DNA of 64,000 nt from CAZVKN01 sp964627035 (GTDB lineage Bacteria > Electryoneota > AABM5-125-24 > Hatepunaeales > Hatepunaeaceae). The DNA is taken from assembly GCA_964627035.1 (NCBI GenBank), contig CAZVKN010000010.1, positions 1 to 64,000 of the forward strand, given 5' to 3'. The notes beneath the pieces were generated by a model. It saw only the letters and a list, made by a program, of their open reading frames with translations. It was not told the origin of the DNA and ran no database searches. Positions 7,701 to 17,156 of the stretch are shown here, piece after piece; position 1 is the first letter of the stretch, and each line of letters begins with the position of its first letter. The position numbers and the translations under genes were made by a program.

Positions 7701-10700
7701 TTATTCCAAAGATGCAGTCGGTTCAACTTCACGTTCAACACCAAAAAACGCTTGAATGTCCTCTAACACCAAATACATTGCAGGTATTAGAACCAATGTA
7801 ATACCTGTCGCAAACAGTACTCCAAAACCGAGACTGATAGCCATCGGAATCATAAATCTGGCTTGCATTGACGTTTCCAATATCATCGGTGTCAGTCCAA
7901 AGAATGTAGTCAACGATGTCAATATAATCGGTCTGAAACGTCTCTTGCCGGACGTCAACACCGCTTCACGCAATGATAGTCCACTATCACGGGCGCGATT
8001 TATGAAATCAATCATTACAAGTGAATCGTTCACTACAACACCCGACAATGCTACAATTCCAAGCGTGGATATGAAGCTCAGATTATATCCCAACAGTAGA
8101 TGCCCCAAAACCGCACCGACCATTCCAAACGGTATCGCACTCATAACTACAAACGGCTGCGAAAAACTCCGGAACGGTATCGCGAGCAGTGCATAGATCA
8201 TAAACAGAGCAATAATGAAACCTTTCTTAAGACTACCCAATGATTCGTGCCGATTACGACTATCACCTTCAAGATCGTACGATAGTCCTGGATAGTCAAG
8301 CATCAACTGCGGTAGGACAGATTGGGTTACTTCGCTTAACACATCGTTGTTATTGGTAGTTTTGTTATCAACGCTGGCAGTAACATTGATAACTCTCTTC
8401 CGATCAACGCGCTTGATACCACTATACCCCTGTGAATCGTCAACATACGCCGCTTGTGAGAAGGGAACCTCACCCCCCATCGGAGTTCGTATCCGCATAT
8501 CCTCAATGGATGCCATCATCCGCCGAGCATTTTCCGGATAACGAACCATAACCTTAACTTCATTGCGACCACGCTGCAACCGTAACGCTTCCGCACCGTA
8601 AAACGCTCCACGAACTTGCATTGCGAGATCCGTCTCGGTAATTCCGAGACTTGATGCTTCAGGTTTCAGGCGCAGTTTCAGTTCTCGCTTGCCTTCGGTA
8701 TAGCTGTCATTGATCTCTTCTACACCACCGTATCCGGCAAGCGCTTCCTTAACCCGATCTACTGCTTTCACCAATACAGCGTAATCCTCATGTGCGAGCT
8801 GAATGTCAATATCATCACCCGGATGCATCAATACCGATTTGAAATTCAGCTTTTCCATGCCCGGAATAGGACCGATTCGCTTCCTCCATTCATTCGTGAA
8901 CTGTTGCAGCCTAATCGTCCTGACATCCGAGCCGACAAACAACATACTGACAATCGCGAGATTGGAAGCGGAAGGGCTCCCCCTGTCCATCGGTGTGCTC
9001 ATCCCAGCCGAGGCTTGAGTTCCTACCGATGCAAACGTATGTAACAGTTCACTTTCGCCGTCATCACGCTGCTCATCATATTCAGCAACGAGTTCCATTC
9101 CCTCCTTCTGGATATGTTCTGCAATCTCTTTGGTCTGATCAAAAGCTGTACCCGGAGCCATAGTCAAGCTGACATTGATAAAATCCGCATCAACACGAGG
9201 GAAAAAGACAAACTTGACATATCCACCCGTTACCAATCCAATCGCTCCCAACAGTACCGCAGTACTAATAGCAATCGTTGTGTAACGATTAACAACCACC
9301 CATTTCAATGTACCTTCATAAGTGTAATCAATCATCCACCTTACGAATCTGTCAAACTTCTGTCTCTGATTCTCAATCGCTAACCAAAAGTTAGATTGAC
9401 TTTTTATCATTTTACCGGACAGATGCGCCGGGAGTATGAACAAAGATTCAATCAATGATAGAACCAAAACTATGATGACAATCCGCGGAATTACTCCCAT
9501 GAACTTCCCCATCATCCCCGATACAAACAACAACGGACTGAACGCCGCAATCGTCGTCAATATCGCAAATACTACCGGTCGGGTTACTTCATAAGTGCCT
9601 TCGTATGCCGCTTTGTAGTATGACTTTCCATTCTTACGATGGACGTGGATATTCTCACCGACAATGATTGCATCATCAACTACAACACCCAACACTATCA
9701 AAAATGCAAACAGTGACAGCATATTGATAGAAACGCCCATCATAGGCAAAAATGCCATCGCACCGAGAAACGATATCCCCGCTCCAATAGCTACCCATAA
9801 AGCTAAACGTATCTCTAAAAATAGCGCCAACGTAATAAGAACAAGGATAAACCCTAACCGTCCGTTCCGAAGTAACAGATCAATGCGTTGCTGAAGGATA
9901 ACGGATGAATCTGTCCAAATCTCAACATCAATGCTGGATGGCAATTGTGGTTTAATGTACTCAATATATTCCTTGACGGTTGTGGATACATCTTTTGGAG
10001 TCTGAGCACCTACTCTAAACACTCGCACCATCGCCGCACGATGACCGTCAAACAGAGCTTCCAGATCATACTCAGCAAATCCGTCAGTTACAGTAGCAAT
10101 ATCACCCAACAATACCCGTTCACCACGAGGACTCGTGAAAACAACCACCGAATCAAACTCTGCGCCGGTATAACGCTTTTCATTGGTACGAATTAGGACT
10201 TCACCACCTTCGGTTTTGATAGATCCTCCCGGCATATCCAATGATGAACGTCTGATAATTCCGGCTACCACATTTAAGGTGAGATTGTAACGGCGGAGGT
10301 TCTCTTCACTTATCTCAACCGATATTTCAAGCGGTCGCACTGCTTTTAGTGATGCTTGCGATATATTCGGTTTGGCGAGCAGATCATCACGGACTCGTTC
10401 CGCTTGTTCGTAAAGAGCACGTTCGGAAACATCACCGTAGATTATTAGAGTGATAACCTCCTTTTTGTTAGTAGCTTTAGCGACAATCGGTTCTTCTGCA
10501 TCCTGGGGGAATGTGGTTATCCTGTCAACTTCAGATTTGATGTCGCTTAGTACTTCATCTATGTTCGCGCCGTCCATCACTTCAGCGACTAAGTTGCCAA
10601 CTCCTTCACCTGCATTGGCAATCATCCGCTTGACGTTATCCACACCACTGATAGCACGTTCCAACGGTTGGAGGATACCGTCTTCCACTTCAGCAGGACT

Positions 10701-10865
10701 GGCGCCCGGATATGGCACCGTTATATTCACCATGTCCAGCTCAAACTCTGGAAATACTTCCTGTTTGACGGAACTACCGATGACGATGCCACCCACAATC
10801 AGTATCAGCATTAGGATATTGGATGCAACGTGATTGCTTGCCATCCATTTTATCGCTCCATTCAT
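7701..10865 (-). CDS. RND efflux pump, HAE-1 (AcrB) family
   Basis: A 1054-residue inner-membrane proton/substrate antiporter of the tripartite AcrB type. It begins MNGAIKWMASNHVASNILML (first helix), has the large periplasmic loops, and in helix 4 the proton-relay pair VLGVVVDDAIIVGENI; the second half carries the matching GVVVNDSLVMIDFINRA. Full length for the family, about 12 helices, no internal stop. A good AGGAGGTTAGCATG ribosome site precedes it. It is the last gene of the marR-tolC-MFP-RND operon. Substrate cannot be told from sequence. Confidence 0.95.
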   Translation of the reverse strand: MNGAIKWMASNHVASNILMLILIVGGIVIGSSVKQEVFPEFELDMVNITVPYPGASPAEVEDGILQPLERAISGVDNVKRMIANAGEGVGNLVAEVMDGANIDEVLSDIKSEVDRITTFPQDAEEPIVAKATNKKEVITLIIYGDVSERALYEQAERVRDDLLAKPNISQASLKAVRPLEISVEISEENLRRYNLTLNVVAGIIRRSSLDMPGGSIKTEGGEVLIRTNEKRYTGAEFDSVVVFTSPRGERVLLGDIATVTDGFAEYDLEALFDGHRAAMVRVFRVGAQTPKDVSTTVKEYIEYIKPQLPSSIDVEIWTDSSVILQQRIDLLLRNGRLGFILVLITLALFLEIRLALWVAIGAGISFLGAMAFLPMMGVSINMLSLFAFLIVLGVVVDDAIIVGENIHVHRKNGKSYYKAAYEGTYEVTRPVVFAILTTIAAFSPLLFVSGMMGKFMGVIPRIVIIVLVLSLIESLFILPAHLSGKMIKSQSNFWLAIENQRQKFDRFVRWMIDYTYEGTLKWVVVNRYTTIAISTAVLLGAIGLVTGGYVKFVFFPRVDADFINVSLTMAPGTAFDQTKEIAEHIQKEGMELVAEYDEQRDDGESELLHTFASVGTQASAGMSTPMDRGSPSASNLAIVSMLFVGSDVRTIRLQQFTNEWRKRIGPIPGMEKLNFKSVLMHPGDDIDIQLAHEDYAVLVKAVDRVKEALAGYGGVEEINDSYTEGKRELKLRLKPEASSLGITETDLAMQVRGAFYGAEALRLQRGRNEVKVMVRYPENARRMMASIEDMRIRTPMGGEVPFSQAAYVDDSQGYSGIKRVDRKRVINVTASVDNKTTNNNDVLSEVTQSVLPQLMLDYPGLSYDLEGDSRNRHESLGSLKKGFIIALFMIYALLAIPFRSFSQPFVVMSAIPFGMVGAVLGHLLLGYNLSFISTLGIVALSGVVVNDSLVMIDFINRARDSGLSLREAVLTSGKRRFRPIILTSLTTFFGLTPMILETSMQARFMIPMAISLGFGVLFATGITLVLIPAMYLVLEDIQAFFGVEREVEPTASLE

Positions 10866-11017
10866 GCTAACCTCCTACTGCACGTTGGCTTAGTTGTTTC
10901 CCCTCTTATGAAGCAGGGGTGGATTGATAAGGCAACCCCCCCTTTAATTCCCCCCCTACTTCGTAAGGGGGGAAAATCTGTATGATTACCCGCCATCCAT
11001 TTAATCGCACCTTGCAT
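10862..11017 (-). pseudogene. fossil 5' end of a second RND transporter gene
   Basis: Behind a GGGAGGTTAGTATG ribosome site like that of the RND gene, an open frame starts MQGAIKWMAGNH, matching the true RND start MNGAIKWMASNH. After these 12 codons the sequence changes to a C/G-run repeat (10935-10976) and stays open for 51 codons until a TGA that overlaps the ATG of the real RND gene (ATGA). It looks like the left-over start of a duplicated RND gene, with the element at the break. Whether the 51-residue peptide is made is unknown. Confidence 0.7.
10935..10976. repeat. C-run/G-run dispersed element, copy 1
   Basis: Runs of seven, seven and six C/C/G bases in the order CCCCCCC-TTTAATT-CCCCCCC-TACTTCGTAA-GGGGGG. 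The second C-run and the G-run can pair around TACTTCGTAA. The same layout recurs at 37250-37287. It separates the fossil RND start from the intact RND gene. Confidence 0.8.
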
Positions 11018-11018
11018 A

Positions 11019-12191
11019 CTAACCTCCCAACGTTCTGACTTTCAGTCCCGGTGCCGCGCCTGAAACCTGAGACGTTATCACTCTTTCACCGGAACGCAGC
11101 CCATCGGAGATTAACGCTTCTGTGGAAGTTAATCGTTGAACGACAACCTTACGAATATCGAGAGTGTTATTCGATGTCACAATCCATACGTTTGAACCTT
11201 CACGGATCACCTTGCGCGGCATCGGAATGATGTCGGTTATCTCACGCCCCTCAATTTCAACCTCCACAAATGTACCGATACTCAACGTCGGAGTGTTATC
11301 ACCATGCTTGCGATATGGATTCTTCACTTGAACTACAATACGAGCTAACCGTTCTCGTTCGTCAATCACACCAACATTACGATCCACATGACCTTCCCAT
11401 GAGAATTGAGTCGTTCCGTTAAGATTGAGCTTAACAGTTGCCGATGCGCCCGGAATCTCCATCCATAACATCTCACTAATCGGTACACCTACTTCAATTT
11501 CAGCCAGATCCGTTGAATAGATCATTCCGATTGGTGAACCCAAATTGATGTTTTGTCCCGGATCCACTAATTTATTCCGAACCTGGCAATTGAACGGCGC
11601 ATGAATTACTGTCCGACTTAAACGCAATTCAGCAAGTCCCAATGCCGCTTCAGCAGAAGCCAAATTGGCTCCTGCTTGACGGAGTTGAGGCCCTTTCAAT
11701 ACCAGCGCATCCGGTTTGAAATCGGTTGAACCTGATCCGAGAATATCACGTGCTGATTGCATAGTTTCCCATTCATTACGAGCAATCTCAACATCAGCTT
11801 CAGCTACTGCGAGTGCAACCTTCATACCTGCAACCGATGCTTGAGCTTGTTTGACAGCAAGTTTGTAATCTTCCTGTTCAATACGGATCAGTTCATCACC
11901 TTTATTGAACCGTCCACCAGCTACGAAACGAGGATCAACCCACTCAACCTTACCGGAAACCTGCGGTGATAACGTAACCTCATAACGAGGCTTAACCGTC
12001 CCATGACCTTTGATAGTGGCGGTTCTGGTTTCAATGTTTGCCTCGGTTGTTTGGACTAACACACCTGAGAATGTGTGCTCAACCTTTGGTGGCTTCTTTT
12101 TGCTTGCCGTCAAACCGACCATTATCGCTATTCCCAATATCAATACTAACGGCGGAATGATGTATCTTAATTTTGATTTTTTCTCTTCCAT
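11019..12191 (-). CDS. RND efflux membrane-fusion protein (periplasmic adaptor)
   Basis: A 390-residue HlyD/AcrA-type adaptor that joins the RND pump to the outer-membrane channel. One N-terminal membrane helix (about residues 10-28) without a clear lipobox, then the barrel-sandwich hybrid half (VTLSPQVSGKVEWVDPRFVAGGRFNKGDELIRIE), a helical hairpin (about 115-190), the second lipoyl half (SRTVIHAPFNCQVRNKLVDPGQNI) and the C-terminal beta domains ending in a membrane-proximal domain. It lies between the tolC-type gene and the pump. Confidence 0.93.
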   Translation of the reverse strand: MEEKKSKLRYIIPPLVLILGIAIMVGLTASKKKPPKVEHTFSGVLVQTTEANIETRTATIKGHGTVKPRYEVTLSPQVSGKVEWVDPRFVAGGRFNKGDELIRIEQEDYKLAVKQAQASVAGMKVALAVAEADVEIARNEWETMQSARDILGSGSTDFKPDALVLKGPQLRQAGANLASAEAALGLAELRLSRTVIHAPFNCQVRNKLVDPGQNINLGSPIGMIYSTDLAEIEVGVPISEMLWMEIPGASATVKLNLNGTTQFSWEGHVDRNVGVIDERERLARIVVQVKNPYRKHGDNTPTLSIGTFVEVEIEGREITDIIPMPRKVIREGSNVWIVTSNNTLDIRKVVVQRLTSTEALISDGLRSGERVITSQVSGAAPGLKVRTLGG

Positions 12192-12219
12192 TGTAAATCC
12201 TGTGTAGAACCGCAGATTG

Positions 12220-12260
12220 CACAGATTACGCAGATTTCTTTATCTGCTTCGTCTGCTGTG
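12220..12260. repeat. CACAGATTACGCAGAT inverted repeat
   Basis: CACAGATTACGCAGAT (12220-12235) faces ATCTGCTTCGTCTGCTGTG (12242-12260), an imperfect inverted repeat in the 110-nt gap between the tolC-type gene and the membrane-fusion gene. It may attenuate transcription inside the efflux operon. Confidence 0.65.
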
Positions 12261-12301
12261 AATAAATATAAACAAAATAAAACTTTGCGTCTTTGCGTGA
12301 G

Positions 12302-13693
12302 CTATTCCCAGTTCCCACCCAACGCCGTAACCAAACTAATCCGTGCATCAATCAGATTTTGACGTGCTGTAATCAAGTTACTACTTGCGTTGAAGTATGC
12401 TGTTTGTGCATTGACCACTTGGATGTATGTCGCTAATCCTCGCAGATAACGATCTGTAGCTATTTCAAGTGAGTTCTTTGCCGCGTTGACTTGTTTTTCT
12501 AATTGGAAAACGGTTATTGTCTGTTTCTCACCTTTGACGAGTGCATCTTCAACCTCTTTGAAAGCATTCAATATCGCTAATCTATAACCTGCTACTTGCT
12601 CAGCATGTGCGGCTTCGGTTCGGTCAGCGTTCGATTTTAGTCTTCCACCCTGGAATATCGGCATTGCGATATTTCCGATAGCATTCCATATCATCGCATT
12701 TGGATCCAGTGCGTCGGACAGATCATCACTACTTCCACCCAATGCTGCCGTCAAGCTGAAACTTGGAAATCGGTTAGCGACCCCTTCCGCCCATCTTCTG
12801 TCGGAAGCAATCATTCGGTGATAAGCGGATCTGACATCGGGACGACGTTGAATCAATTCGCTCGGAAGCCCTTCAGATATTGGATTCAGATTGGTTGGAA
12901 GACTAATATTATTCACAAAAGTCCCACTTTGCGGATAGCGTCCCAATAACAGTGATAATCCATGTTCAGCCGATGCTAATGCAGATTCTAATTGTGCTTT
13001 ACGACTTTCCGCTCCGGCGAGGTTAATCTGAGCTTGATAAACATCCAGAGAAGATGTAACTCCTCGATTGTATCGACCTTCAACAAGTTTGACATAAGCC
13101 TTATACGATTCGACCGTTTTATCTGCCAGATCCAACTGAAGTTGCAACGAAACGATTCCGTAATAAACCTTAGCCAATTGCGCCGATATTGACAATTTGA
13201 ACGCATCAAGGTTTTCTTCATTTGCGAGCAAATCTTGATATGTTGCTTGTCTGTTAGCGTCTAATTTACCCCATAGATCCAACTCATACATCGCCGCTAA
13301 TGACGCCTCGTAACGGTTGACTTGTATCATCGGATTCATCGGCGCATCGGGATCAATTGTGCCATTATCCTGTATCTTCAGTTGACCTGAGACCGACGGG
13401 AACCACGATGATTGTGATGTCGCATAGATAGCTCGGAATTGATCCAGTCGCGCAACCGATTGTTCCAACGATAGGTTGGAATCAAACAATTCACTCATCA
13501 AACGATTCAGTGTGCTATCCTGAAAATCTGTCCACCACGGCGAATCGTTGAATGTTCCGATATGCCGGCTGTTAGTATAAGTTGATGCTGGCTCAACGGT
13601 TTCTATAGTTTGGATGTTGCGCCAACCTGCGCACCCTGACACCATTAACACCACTATCAGATATGCGAAGATGTGAAGCATTTTTTTCTTCAT
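12302..13693 (-). CDS. TolC-family outer-membrane efflux lipoprotein (NodT type)
   Basis: A 463-residue outer-membrane factor. The N-terminal signal ends in the lipobox MVSGC, as in NodT/OprM-like channels. Two OEP repeats are visible, each with long helices and typical YYGIVSLQLQLDLADKTVESY (about 155-175) and FKEVEDALVKGEKQ (about 383-396) segments; LIQRRPDVRSAYHRM is the family's hallmark RPDV motif. It overlaps marR by 4 nt and leads into the adaptor and pump genes, completing a tripartite efflux system. Confidence 0.94.
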   Translation of the reverse strand: MKKKMLHIFAYLIVVLMVSGCAGWRNIQTIETVEPASTYTNSRHIGTFNDSPWWTDFQDSTLNRLMSELFDSNLSLEQSVARLDQFRAIYATSQSSWFPSVSGQLKIQDNGTIDPDAPMNPMIQVNRYEASLAAMYELDLWGKLDANRQATYQDLLANEENLDAFKLSISAQLAKVYYGIVSLQLQLDLADKTVESYKAYVKLVEGRYNRGVTSSLDVYQAQINLAGAESRKAQLESALASAEHGLSLLLGRYPQSGTFVNNISLPTNLNPISEGLPSELIQRRPDVRSAYHRMIASDRRWAEGVANRFPSFSLTAALGGSSDDLSDALDPNAMIWNAIGNIAMPIFQGGRLKSNADRTEAAHAEQVAGYRLAILNAFKEVEDALVKGEKQTITVFQLEKQVNAAKNSLEIATDRYLRGLATYIQVVNAQTAYFNASSNLITARQNLIDARISLVTALGGNWE

Positions 13694-14217
13694 AATTCAG
13701 AGCCATCCTCGCTAAGGTTTGTTTCCATACCGGTTAAATTCTCATGAATCTTGCGAAAGAAGGTGAACAACTGTTCCTTCTCATTATCGGAGAATTGTTG
13801 TAATGCTTGATTATGTAGCTTAGTGATAATCTCATAAATCTGGGGGACTATCGCTTGTCCTTTATCGGTTAAGCTGACTATTTTCACTCTTCTATCCTGC
13901 GGATGTGGAGTGCGTATCAAGTATCCTTGCTCTTCAAGATTATCAATGTTTCGTAAAATTGAAGTGTGAGCGTGTCCGATAAGCTTTGACAGTTCAGCCA
14001 GTGAACTCGAACCATGAAACCCTAGTCGCAACATAATCATAGCATCAGGACCGCGAATCCCGAGCGTTTGTACCCTTGAATCCAGATGTCCCTTAAACGA
14101 AATAATAATTCGGTGTACCCAGTAGCCGAGATGATCTTTGGGAGGATCGTGCATATTTATGTACCTTGCTATTCTGTTTAACGCTACTGTGTAGCAATCT
14201 ACATAGTAGTTAAGCAC
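13690..14217 (-). CDS. MarR-family transcriptional regulator
   Basis: A winged-helix regulator. Recognisable MarR features are the helix-turn-helix around SSLAELSKLIGHAHTSILRNIDNLEEQGYL and the wing RTPHPQDRRVKIVSLTDKGQ (the DxRxxxxxLT signature). Translation may begin at 14217 or at the internal ATG at 14154 (MHDPPKDH...), which fits usual family length (about 154 residues) better. It heads the efflux operon and overlaps the tolC-type gene by 4 nt, so it probably represses its own operon; no operator was identified with confidence. Confidence 0.92.
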   Translation of the reverse strand: MLNYYVDCYTVALNRIARYINMHDPPKDHLGYWVHRIIISFKGHLDSRVQTLGIRGPDAMIMLRLGFHGSSSLAELSKLIGHAHTSILRNIDNLEEQGYLIRTPHPQDRRVKIVSLTDKGQAIVPQIYEIITKLHNQALQQFSDNEKEQLFTFFRKIHENLTGMETNLSEDGSEL

Positions 14218-14391
14218 AGTATAATCTCTATTTTCTCACAATGCAAGCAGTCTAATCATTATTCTGCGATGTGATTAAAATAGTTTGATAGAATTGCAGA
14301 TTTGACGGTTTATGACTACATTTGACCACCACGAAGATCGCGAAGAAACAGTTCAGAGTACATCCCGATAATTTGGGATGTCTTCCCCGCA

Positions 14392-14509
14392 CACAGGCTA
14401 AAGCCTGAACTCTGAACTCATATTGTAAAAATGACGGATCTTAATTTGGACATAATCCTAAATGGTCCTATAAATATGAAATACTACCCACACGAAACAG
14501 CGAAGAACC
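14392..14509. repeat. 118-bp direct repeat, copy A, upstream of the metallophosphoesterase gene
   Basis: In the 314-nt gap 14218-14531. It shares its order of blocks with copy B (15821-15942): CACAGGCT-AAGCCTGAACTCTGAACTC, then TAATTTGGACATAATCCTA and ATATGAAATACTACCCACAC. The last 23 bp (14487-14509) are repeated as an exact inverted copy at 15709-15731, just after the gene. The left part of the gap carries a one-armed CACGAAG repeat and a GTTCAGAGT block. I see no other gene here. Confidence 0.85.
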
Positions 14510-14531
14510 ATAAATAAACGGTACTGCTCTA

Positions 14532-15701
14532 ATGGGAAACCTGAAAGCCTTCATTATTTTCATCACTATCGCACTGGCAATTTACGGTACTATTAATGTT
14601 CTGCTGTATAAAAGAGTCATGCAGAGTTCAGGTCTTACAGGATCTAACGCCATTATCCTACGCTCAATACTTCTCTTTCTGATTCTGGCATATCCTGCAA
14701 GCAGGTTTATGCAGGGTAGTGAGGCTGCTATCGGTACATTCCTGACATGGGTCGGAGCGTTTTGGCTCGGTGTGATGATGTACGGAATAATCATCGTCAT
14801 CCTTGTGGACATCATCAGACTTTCCGATCTGCTGCTTGGCTGGTTCCCGACAGGCTACACTTGGAACAGGATTATGACCGGACGGATCATTCTAGCAGGC
14901 TCAGCAATGCTGATATTGATGTTGGTGGTTGGCGGTCACATCCGGTCTCTGTATCCTGTTGTGAGTGAGGTGGTAATCGAGACGGATAAGCTGCCCGAAG
15001 ATCGCGATTACTACAGCATCGCTGTTTTTTCCGATGTTCATCTCGGCAATCTTGTGGGAATAAAAAGGATAAACAGGATAATCGAACAGGTAAATTCGTT
15101 GGGAGTGGATGCGGTATTGATTGTGGGAGATATTGTAGATGAATCGCCATCCCGTCTGGAGTGGGCGATTGAACCGCTTCAGAGTCTGGATGCTCCGGAC
15201 GGCGTCTATTCAGTTCTCGGCAATCACGAGTATTATGCCGGAGTCAAAGCATCGGCAGACCTGATGAAAAGATCGAATATAACGCTCCTGCGGGATTCAA
15301 CCTGTCAGGTTGGAGATGTCCTTACATTGATTGGACTCGATGACGTCACAGGCAGTCAACAGTTTGATAAAGAGAGAATATCTGTTAAAGAGGTAGTTGC
15401 GGACAGTGATCATGATAGATTCAAAATCTTGTTGCAACACACTCCTGTCAAATTGGATGAAGCAGTTGAAGCGGGAGTTGATCTCGCATTCTCAGGACAC
15501 ACTCACGGTGGTCAACTGTTTCCCGCAAACTGGATCACACAGAGAATATTCGGTGTCAAAACCGGTTTGACTAAAATGGGGAATATGGATTTTTATCTAA
15601 CCGCCGGTATTGGAACCTGGGGACCGCCCATGCGGATCGGTGCAGCCCCGGAGGTGGTGTGGGTAACGCTGCAAAAGCCTGAAGATTCAGACGGAAGTTA
15701 G
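14532..15701 (+). CDS. membrane-anchored calcineurin-like metallophosphoesterase (YkuE/YaeI type)
   Basis: A 389-residue protein with four hydrophobic segments in the first 150 residues, followed by a metallophosphoesterase domain that probably faces the periplasm. All metal-site motifs are present: FSDVHLGN (D-x-H), GDIVDE, GNHEYY and the C-terminal GHTHGGQ. Relatives such as YaeI/YkuE act on lipid-linked pyrophosphates (UDP-diacylglucosamine in LpxG), but substrate cannot be read here. The gene stands alone on the plus strand between minus-strand genes and is bracketed by an exact 23-bp inverted repeat, hinting at arrival as a unit. Confidence 0.88.
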   Translation: MGNLKAFIIFITIALAIYGTINVLLYKRVMQSSGLTGSNAIILRSILLFLILAYPASRFMQGSEAAIGTFLTWVGAFWLGVMMYGIIIVILVDIIRLSDLLLGWFPTGYTWNRIMTGRIILAGSAMLILMLVVGGHIRSLYPVVSEVVIETDKLPEDRDYYSIAVFSDVHLGNLVGIKRINRIIEQVNSLGVDAVLIVGDIVDESPSRLEWAIEPLQSLDAPDGVYSVLGNHEYYAGVKASADLMKRSNITLLRDSTCQVGDVLTLIGLDDVTGSQQFDKERISVKEVVADSDHDRFKILLQHTPVKLDEAVEAGVDLAFSGHTHGGQLFPANWITQRIFGVKTGLTKMGNMDFYLTAGIGTWGPPMRIGAAPEVVWVTLQKPEDSDGS

Positions 15702-15708
15702 GATAAAG

Positions 15709-15731
15709 GGTTCTTCGCTGTTTCGTGTGGG
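15709..15731. repeat. 23-bp inverted repeat, right copy
   Basis: Exact reverse complement of 14487-14509; the two copies bracket the metallophosphoesterase gene. A third, degenerate inverted copy sits at about 2226-2247 after yigZ, and a degenerate direct copy ends the repeat at 15942. Confidence 0.85.
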
Positions 15732-15820
15732 TGAGCACTCAGGACACATTTAACATTCCCGTCATGCAATCTGTCAAGCGACAGTTCATAGTTCAAGCTT
15801 CAGAGTCTTCCTCGTACTGA

Positions 15821-15942
15821 CACAGGCTGAAGCCTGAACTCTGAACTCATATTACACAAAATGACGGACTCATTAATTTGGACATAATCCTATATGATCC
15901 ATATAAATATGAAATACTACCCACACAAAACAGCAAGGAACC
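15821..15942. repeat. direct repeat, copy B, after the metallophosphoesterase gene
   Basis: Near copy of 14392-14509 with about the same length and block order; the gene lies between the two. It touches the end of the PDZ gene (stop at 15946). A GTTCATAGTTCAAGC block precedes it. A shorter relative is at 56415-56480. Confidence 0.82.
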
Positions 15943-15945
15943 GAT

Positions 15946-16956
15946 CTATTTGTGTTCGTTCTTTTCCCTCATCTCTTTAACCTTTTTCATCTCTTCCTTA
16001 AGCAGTTCCATCTCTTTCTTCAACTCCATCATCTCAAGCTTCAGATCCTCAGATTCCTCATGGAAGTCAAGCTCATCAAGATTTAGATCCTCTAAAGCCT
16101 CCTTAACCTTATCGGTGATGTCTTCGAAATCTTCGCTGTCATAGAGCATAATTCGTTCAGACAGTCCCGGTATAGCCCGCAATGACGGCATACGGACTGA
16201 ATGATCCGTCGTTCCCGACAGCGTGGCTTTTACGCTTTTGGCTCTGCCTCTTCGAACAAACTTAACTTCAACCGTTTCGTCAGGTTTATGACTGCGAACT
16301 ACATCAAAAACATCCTCGTTTGTCTTGATTTTTTCGTCAGCGATCTCGACTATAATATCACCAGCCTGCATCTTCGCTTTTTCTGCCGGAGAATCCTCGA
16401 CAACCCGCTTGATCATTACGCCGTGCTTGACCTCAAAGTAATCCGCAAGCTCATCCTCTAATGTCATGGTCTCCACTCCGAGAAAACCGACCTTTTTAGA
16501 TTTCATTTGGGAATAGTATTCATAAGTCTTGCTGATCGTGTCCCTGTCAGGTTTCTCGCCAAGAGTCAGCTTATTGCTCTTCTCTTTTCCGTCTCTTACA
16601 ACTGTGACTTTTACCTTATCACCAGGCTTGTGACTTTTGAGTGCTTTGCGAAGATCTTCCATCGAGCCGATCTTATCCTTGTCAATAGCGATCAGGATAT
16701 CACCTGCTTCCAATCCGGCGGCTTCGGCCGGACCACCTTCAACAATACCATCAAGCATCACCCCGTCTTTCCCCTTGTAGTTCAGGGCTTCGCGGTGATC
16801 TTTAGTAAGATCGGTGGGATAGACTCCGATGAAAGAGCCTTTTTGCTTTTTTTCCGCTGCTTCCTCTCCGGCATAAGCAGGCTGAGTTCCCAGACTACCC
16901 ATGAACACTACAAACAGCAGCAATATTAAAAAACGGTAATTTGTACAACGATTCAT
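15946..16956 (-). CDS. periplasmic protein with two PDZ domains and a C-terminal coiled coil
   Basis: A 336-residue exported protein: signal peptide (residues 1-29, cleaved near AYAG), PDZ 1 (about 42-130, with GPAEAAGLEAGDILIAID), PDZ 2 (about 150-245, with SPAEKAKMQAGDIIVEIAD), a linker, and a highly charged helix from about 290 (LKLEMMELKKEMELLKEEM) that should form a coiled coil. There is no serine-protease or metalloprotease domain, so it is a PDZ adaptor or scaffold rather than a DegP-like protease. It is monocistronic and its partner is unknown. Confidence 0.82.
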   Translation of the reverse strand: MNRCTNYRFLILLLFVVFMGSLGTQPAYAGEEAAEKKQKGSFIGVYPTDLTKDHREALNYKGKDGVMLDGIVEGGPAEAAGLEAGDILIAIDKDKIGSMEDLRKALKSHKPGDKVKVTVVRDGKEKSNKLTLGEKPDRDTISKTYEYYSQMKSKKVGFLGVETMTLEDELADYFEVKHGVMIKRVVEDSPAEKAKMQAGDIIVEIADEKIKTNEDVFDVVRSHKPDETVEVKFVRRGRAKSVKATLSGTTDHSVRMPSLRAIPGLSERIMLYDSEDFEDITDKVKEALEDLNLDELDFHEESEDLKLEMMELKKEMELLKEEMKKVKEMREKNEHK

Positions 16957-17109
16957 TTTTACTCCTTGATTTGGTTTTGAAACAACGTATAATTCTCTGT
17001 TGCTTCTTCATTCATAGACGCTCAACAACGTTCTAAAGTTCCCAAGCTTAGAACGGAATCAAAGAATCTGCTGCTTTATCGTGTCTGATCACCTAACGGT
17101 ACAAAACCA

Positions 17110-17133
17110 CAAAAAGGCGAACGATGTTCGCCT
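17110..17133 (-). terminator. intrinsic terminator of the polysaccharide/amidase operon
   Basis: On the minus strand, AGGCGAAC-ATC-GTTCGCCT (17133-17115) is followed by TTTTT (17114-17110). It lies 24 nt after the amidase stop and probably ends the long EPS-amidase transcript. Confidence 0.85.
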
Positions 17134-17156
17134 CTGTATCCTTAACAATAATAACT

